From Bagarius yarrelli (taxonomy: Eukaryota; Chordata; Actinopteri; Siluriformes; Sisoridae), in assembly GCA_005784505.1 (NCBI GenBank), contig VCAZ01000012.1:4097011-4161010 (forward strand): DNA of 64,000 nt, in the 5' to 3' direction. A program made the position numbers and the translations under genes. Shown piece after piece: positions 59,876 through 64,000 of this stretch (the first letter of the stretch is position 1; each line of letters starts with the position of its first letter). The notes under the pieces were generated by a model. The model saw only the letters and a list, made by a program, of their open reading frames with translations, was not told the DNA's origin and made no database searches.

Positions 59876-60235
59876 AACCAGCGGTTTTTAAACTGAAGGG
59901 GATGCGACCCCTAGGGGGAGAGTGGAGATATAATAAGGGGGCATGGTCAGAAAAGCTACTGTGTAGTTAGATTTCTAAAGACAAAAAACGACTGAAATAT
60001 GAGCTGAAATTACATGCCATGCTGCGAGCACACCGCTGGCAATTTTCAGTATGCAGGATTGTTTTCCTTCTAGCCATTGTCAATAAGCAATGTAATTCTC
60101 CACTCAATATTCTACTCTATTTTGTTGAGTTGCTTATGGCCCAAACATTACTTGTGTACATCTCATGTTCAACGGACATTGAAAATGAACTAAGACATAC
60201 AGTCTCATAGCTGAATTTCAGATTTAAGAGGTTCT
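59876..60235. mobile_element. hAT-like repeat fragment
   Basis: The left end ACCAGCGGTTTTTAAACTG followed by GCGACCCCTAGGGGGAGAG resembles the terminus of a common hAT-type repeat (CAGxGGTTCTCAAxCTG). The interior has no transposase remnant I recognise, and the right end is not defined. Confidence 0.4.
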
Positions 60236-60439
60236 GCAGCACAAATCAAGCCCACTCTAGTCAATGAAAAGACTCTGAGAGTAATAAGAATATGTCTAAT
60301 TCCTGCAGTTCAAACATGTTTACTGTGCAGAGGAAAGTTTGAAAAATTCTGTTGAAAACAATAAATACTGTAACATAGAGAAACAATGTATACTGTTACA
60401 TAGTGAACAATGAGTACTGTTACACACTGTGGTTAAACT

Positions 60440-61436
60440 GTGAAGAAGACGTCAGCATCATTTGCGTGCCAAGCTATGTTTCTATTGTGGAGGTGCCAAC
60501 TATTTCTGTGCTGCATGTCCAGTTAACATCACGTACATCCAAATTAGGTCTTCCAGTTTGTACTCTCTCGTCTTCCATGTGTCTTTCTCTTTGGATTATC
60601 TCCCTTTTCTAAATAAAGTCATCTCGGCATTATAGATCCCACTCCGTCGCCTTCATTACAGAATACTTCGCCTCCACAGGAGCGGCAGTGGCTAGGTTTC
60701 AAGCTACGGTTGATTACCATGCTCACTACTGAAGGTTTCAAGTGCAACTTTGCAGAAGCATAATCCTACAATGTCCTAGAGGGACACAGACATGACGTTG
60801 TGGTCTCAGTATTGTCAAGACCATTGTCTGCCTTGCTTGCGTTCAATGCCTTGTCTCACTACCCAACTCACACTTACGCCTAGTTTTGCATTGGAGAAGA
60901 TCCCTCATCAATATAAGGATTTTGCTGGAGGTGTTCAGTAAGACTAAGGCATCAGAACTACCTCCTCACAGACCAGGGGACTGCGCCATTGAACTTCTCT
61001 CCAATGCGAGTCCGACTCTTAGGTTATCATCCACAGTCGAACGGGCAAGCTGAGAGATTGAACCAGGAACTGGGGAGGTACTTAAGATCTAACTGTGCAC
61101 AAGAGCAATCCAGGTGGAGTGAATTCCTCCCATGGGCAGAGTACAAGCACAAAACTCATACACATTCCTCCACAGGCTTAACCCCTTTCTAATGTGTTTT
61201 AGGTTACCAACCTATGTGTCCGTGGTCAGGAGAGCCATCCAGGTGCCGCATTCTATTCTTGATTGGTTTATGTTCACGGTTTTTGATTTATGTCTGTTTC
61301 TGACCTCGTCTTTATGCCTATCGTTTTGGATTTGTACCAGTCTTCTGCTTACTTCTCTGACTTCTCTTTGGATTTTCTCCCTTTTCTAAATAAAGTCATC
61401 TCAGCATTATGGATCCCACTCCATCTCCTTCATTAC
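60440..61436 (+). mobile_element. Rearranged Ty3/gypsy chromovirus relic
   Basis: Same family as the element at 28.9-34.0 kb, plus strand. Order seen: gag zinc-knuckle text (RRQHHLRAKLCFYCGGANYF, about 60445-60515, with the knuckle His replaced by Tyr), LTR end plus leader (CTAAATAAAGTCATCTCGGC, CCCACTCCGTC, 60600-60660), gag-start text to about 60760, a scrap of RT-leader (LEKIPHQYKD near 60895), integrase (YHPQSNGQAERLNQELGRYL, 61025-61190), then a second LTR end (CTAAATAAAGTCATCTCAGC, 61386-61436). Gag lies upstream of the first LTR end, and most of pol is missing. Confidence 0.8.
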
Positions 61437-62750
61437 AAACATCCCCCAAAAAACAATTTTACTGATAGCACATACTGTCAAACCACAAATACAGCTTAAA
61501 GAAAAAATAGAGGTAATTAGTGTAATTAGCAGAGACAGTGCCTTCTCTGCTGGCCTAAACACTATCAAAAGCTGACCTACAATACATATAAATTCAATAT
61601 TTATTTATTAATATATTATATATATTAAATTGTATTAATTTATTTCCAACAGTTTTTTCTCTTCAATCTGTAGCATTTATCTTGACTGCACAGTCTCCAG
61701 TATGTGTATGTGAATGTTACATTTTTTTGTCCAATCAGATGGCAGTTTCTATGTGCTGCCTGTTAATGTTCTCTGCCCAAAGCCTCAGGAATCCAAGTGC
61801 TGCCTTGTAACTTAAAACTATATAAGCAGAGCAGAAGAGTCTAATTGGTAATATTATTAACGACTGCTGGTGCTTTACCCAATCAGATCTTTAAATCCGC
61901 CCAACGGAGGCCACTAACTGTACAATGACGTTGGCATTTTTGAGTCCTCTGATTGGTTTATCAGAGTAAAATTGTAACAGACCACTTCGACTACTGAAAC
62001 GCGTCTGTACAGTCAAAGTAGAATTAGAATGCCTGACACAGGAGGAGAAATTAACTTGGTCACGGACATACTTAAAAATACATTTTTAATGCGGCCTTCT
62101 TCGAAAAAAAAAAAAAAAAAGACATCGTGAGGAGAGTCCAGCTAACACTGAAGCTAACTAGCTTGTCTCAGACTGGGAAAGAGTGACAACGGACAATATC
62201 GATATAAATCTATTATATATTTTATTTATATATTTAATGATTTTGTCATGTTATAAGATAAATACTGATTTTGAACTGCTCCAGATGATATATGTGATAC
62301 AGTTGTGGTTGTAGTTTAAGATTCCTGCTTTAATAAAAATAGTTTTTCCTTTAATGTCTTGCTGTCTGTAATGCCACGCCGTTATATTGCGTTTTTGTAT
62401 AGTATTGATAATTTCTATAAATGCGGCAGTGATGGTATTAAAAGGTGTATCAGTGGGGTAATTCCAGACTAAAGGCCCAGGTGCCAAATGCACCGCTCGC
62501 TACTACATTTAATATAGTAACCAATAACAAACTAGTAACTGTTTGTGTTATACTGTATACAATCCTTTTGTAACTGAACATAAAATCTTTCTCATTAAAT
62601 CCAAAATACAATAAAAAACCAAACCTATGCACTGAGATTGTCAAGATGTGAAATGTATAAAAATACATTTTGTGTACACATTTTTTTATTGTTAAATTCA
62701 TCTATTAGTGTCATCACAACACATAGAGTATTTCTTAAACAATTATGTGT
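61437..62750. other. Gene-free DNA
   Basis: No gene supported. AT-rich simple sequence lies near 61600-61635 and 62205-62240, and a poly-A run at 62105-62120. The stretch 61800-62060 is complex (paired CCAATCAGA/CTGATTGG motifs near 61879 and 61959) but its nature is unknown. Confidence 0.4.
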
Positions 62751-62754
62751 ACAG

Positions 62755-63050
62755 AGCACTTAATCTAGCCATTTTACTGCAGGATTTCCACCGGGGCTTT
62801 GCTTTTACTCTTATTCTGCACAAACCCATGCAAAAACTATGTGACAACTTGTTTGCTAAGGAATTGTAGAGCAAGCTACAGCTTCAGGTCCCCTTTTGTT
62901 GACGAGTCAACACAATCAATTAGAAAAACTGCGGGACCCTAATTAACAGCATCAAACAGTTCATTAATATGGGCAGTGTGTGCGAGTCTGCTGCACAGAC
63001 TGCCTACGTGTTGTATAGCACACCATGCAATTCCTATATTCTTTTTTTAA
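62755..63050. promoter_or_regulatory. Candidate regulatory block
   Basis: Complex single-copy sequence with CAATTAG (62917-62923), CTAATTAAC (62939-62947) and GTTCATTAATATGG near 62959. Homeodomain cores are clustered within ~60 bp. Conserved noncoding element inferred. Confidence 0.38.
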
Positions 63051-64000
63051 TCTTCAAAGAAAGCAGGGTTTTCACCGCAAAAGCCTACAGACATAGCGGC
63101 ACAATCAGTTTGCAGATCTGGCTATAAACAGCCAACTGCAGCAAGTGGGAGTTAGGTCTATGGTGTGTGCATATGTTTTATATTGACATATTAAATGTAT
63201 TTTAGAAAAAATGTATATTTCTCTATTCTAAGCATTTAAAAAAAATATATATTTTAATTCTGACTTGTATGTCTAACACTAATTGCATTAAAAGATCAAG
63301 GTTCTTACAAGGAAACTAAGACAAATGTGTGTGTCATGAGTGACAGGCTGTCTTGTTGACCTCCAAAAAAAGGAAGTGGCCTTTAAAGTGTTTGGAAGAC
63401 CACTTGTAAGAGGAAGAAGCTCGTTGTCCAATCACAGTGCTTGAAGAAAATGACAGCCACAATGAGAGGCCATCACATGGTCACTCTGGACTCAATACCA
63501 CACAATTTCTGGCTTTTTTGTGTATTCCATTTTGTATATACAAGTCAGATTGCAGGCAGAGCTGTTTGTTACAGGACCTTTTCATCAGTGAAGGTGACTC
63601 AATATTAAATCATTCAGTAGTAATAAGCATGATTGCTTCTACAGTTATAACTCCTCCTGAGCTGTTTGACCCCTTTACACAAATCTCCCTGTTAGATTCA
63701 GGTGGATTAAAAAGTCAGTCTGGTGGAGAGGTTTAAAAATCTCTCAATCTCTCTCTCTCCAATGGAATTATACAATGTGTTTAAATGACATTAATCCAGT
63801 TTACTATCGAAAACCATACATTTCTAACTATTAACCTGCTTTAAAATAATCATGATCATGTCTTGATCCACTGTACAGTCTGTCAAAAAACGTCAAAAAA
63901 CCCACAACCTAAACATTTCTCCTTCATTTTTGTGAGCTGATGGTGAAATTAAGGAAGCGTAAATCAGGGCCAGAGAAGCAGAAGTGGAGAATTTTCCTGT
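63051..64000. other. Gene-free DNA to window end
   Basis: No supported gene. The 99-residue frame at 63437-63736 has no recognisable domain. The block 63320-63720 is complex and could be regulatory. The rest is AT-rich. Confidence 0.4.

Noticed and set aside
1..64000. CRISPR arrays, operons, phage or other prokaryotic systems
   Set aside because: The spliced vertebrate homeobox gene and vertebrate repeats show this is animal nuclear DNA; the only long tandem array (8.13-8.76 kb) has no conserved repeat/unique spacer layout.

Overview
The window is vertebrate nuclear DNA, most likely from a ray-finned fish. Three things point there: a compact SIX3 homeobox gene lacking the glycine-rich N-terminal stretch of mammalian SIX3, tRNA-derived SINEs with the V-SINE core, and many fish-type Tc1/mariner, hAT, DIRS-like, Ty3/gypsy chromovirus and L2-like fossils. 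An otophysan fish (catfish, characin or knifefish) is my guess, not something I can prove. There are no bacterial operons, CRISPR arrays or prokaryotic features.

Only one host protein-coding gene is supported. It is six3, on the minus strand at the left end: exon 1 at 2610-3301, intron at 1199-2609, exon 2 at 1012-1198. The exons join at consensus splice sites into a complete 292-residue protein with SIX domain, homeodomain and the family's conserved C-terminus.

The remaining ~60 kb lies 5' of six3 and reads as a gene desert. Non-repetitive, compositionally complex blocks carrying homeodomain, octamer, forkhead or MEIS-type motifs recur in AT-rich and repeat-rich DNA. These include about 4.86-5.18, 6.58-6.83, 9.13-9.73, 15.67-15.90, 20.48-21.03, 36.03-36.25, 37.69-38.03, 44.40-44.67, 45.06-45.49, 47.63-47.83, 50.78-51.28, 52.14-52.44, 57.20-57.48, 58.38-59.11 and 62.75-63.05 kb. 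They are candidate long-range six3 enhancers by inference; conservation could not be measured. One such block is present twice, 710 bp apart, near 38.4 and 39.1 kb.

Mobile elements: 28.1-34.0 kb is a composite in which a minus-strand Ty3/gypsy chromovirus (gag, RT, RNase H, integrase, chromodomain) abuts a plus-strand DIRS-like fossil and is itself interrupted inside integrase by a 5'-truncated LINE. A shuffled relative of the chromovirus lies at 60.4-61.4 kb. hAT relics with BED-finger-like remnants lie at 16.5-17.1 and 21.1-22.0 kb, Tc1-like relics at 18.8, 27.3-27.8, 34.9-35.5, 40.0 and 40.7 kb, and V-SINE copies at 17.4, 18.3, 25.2, 42.4 and 43.0 kb. All look dead. A 26-27 bp minisatellite occupies about 8.13-8.76 kb, and CA, CT, AT and GATA-poor simple repeats are frequent. 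I found no convincing undescribed protein system; the most interesting content is regulatory and transposon-historical.
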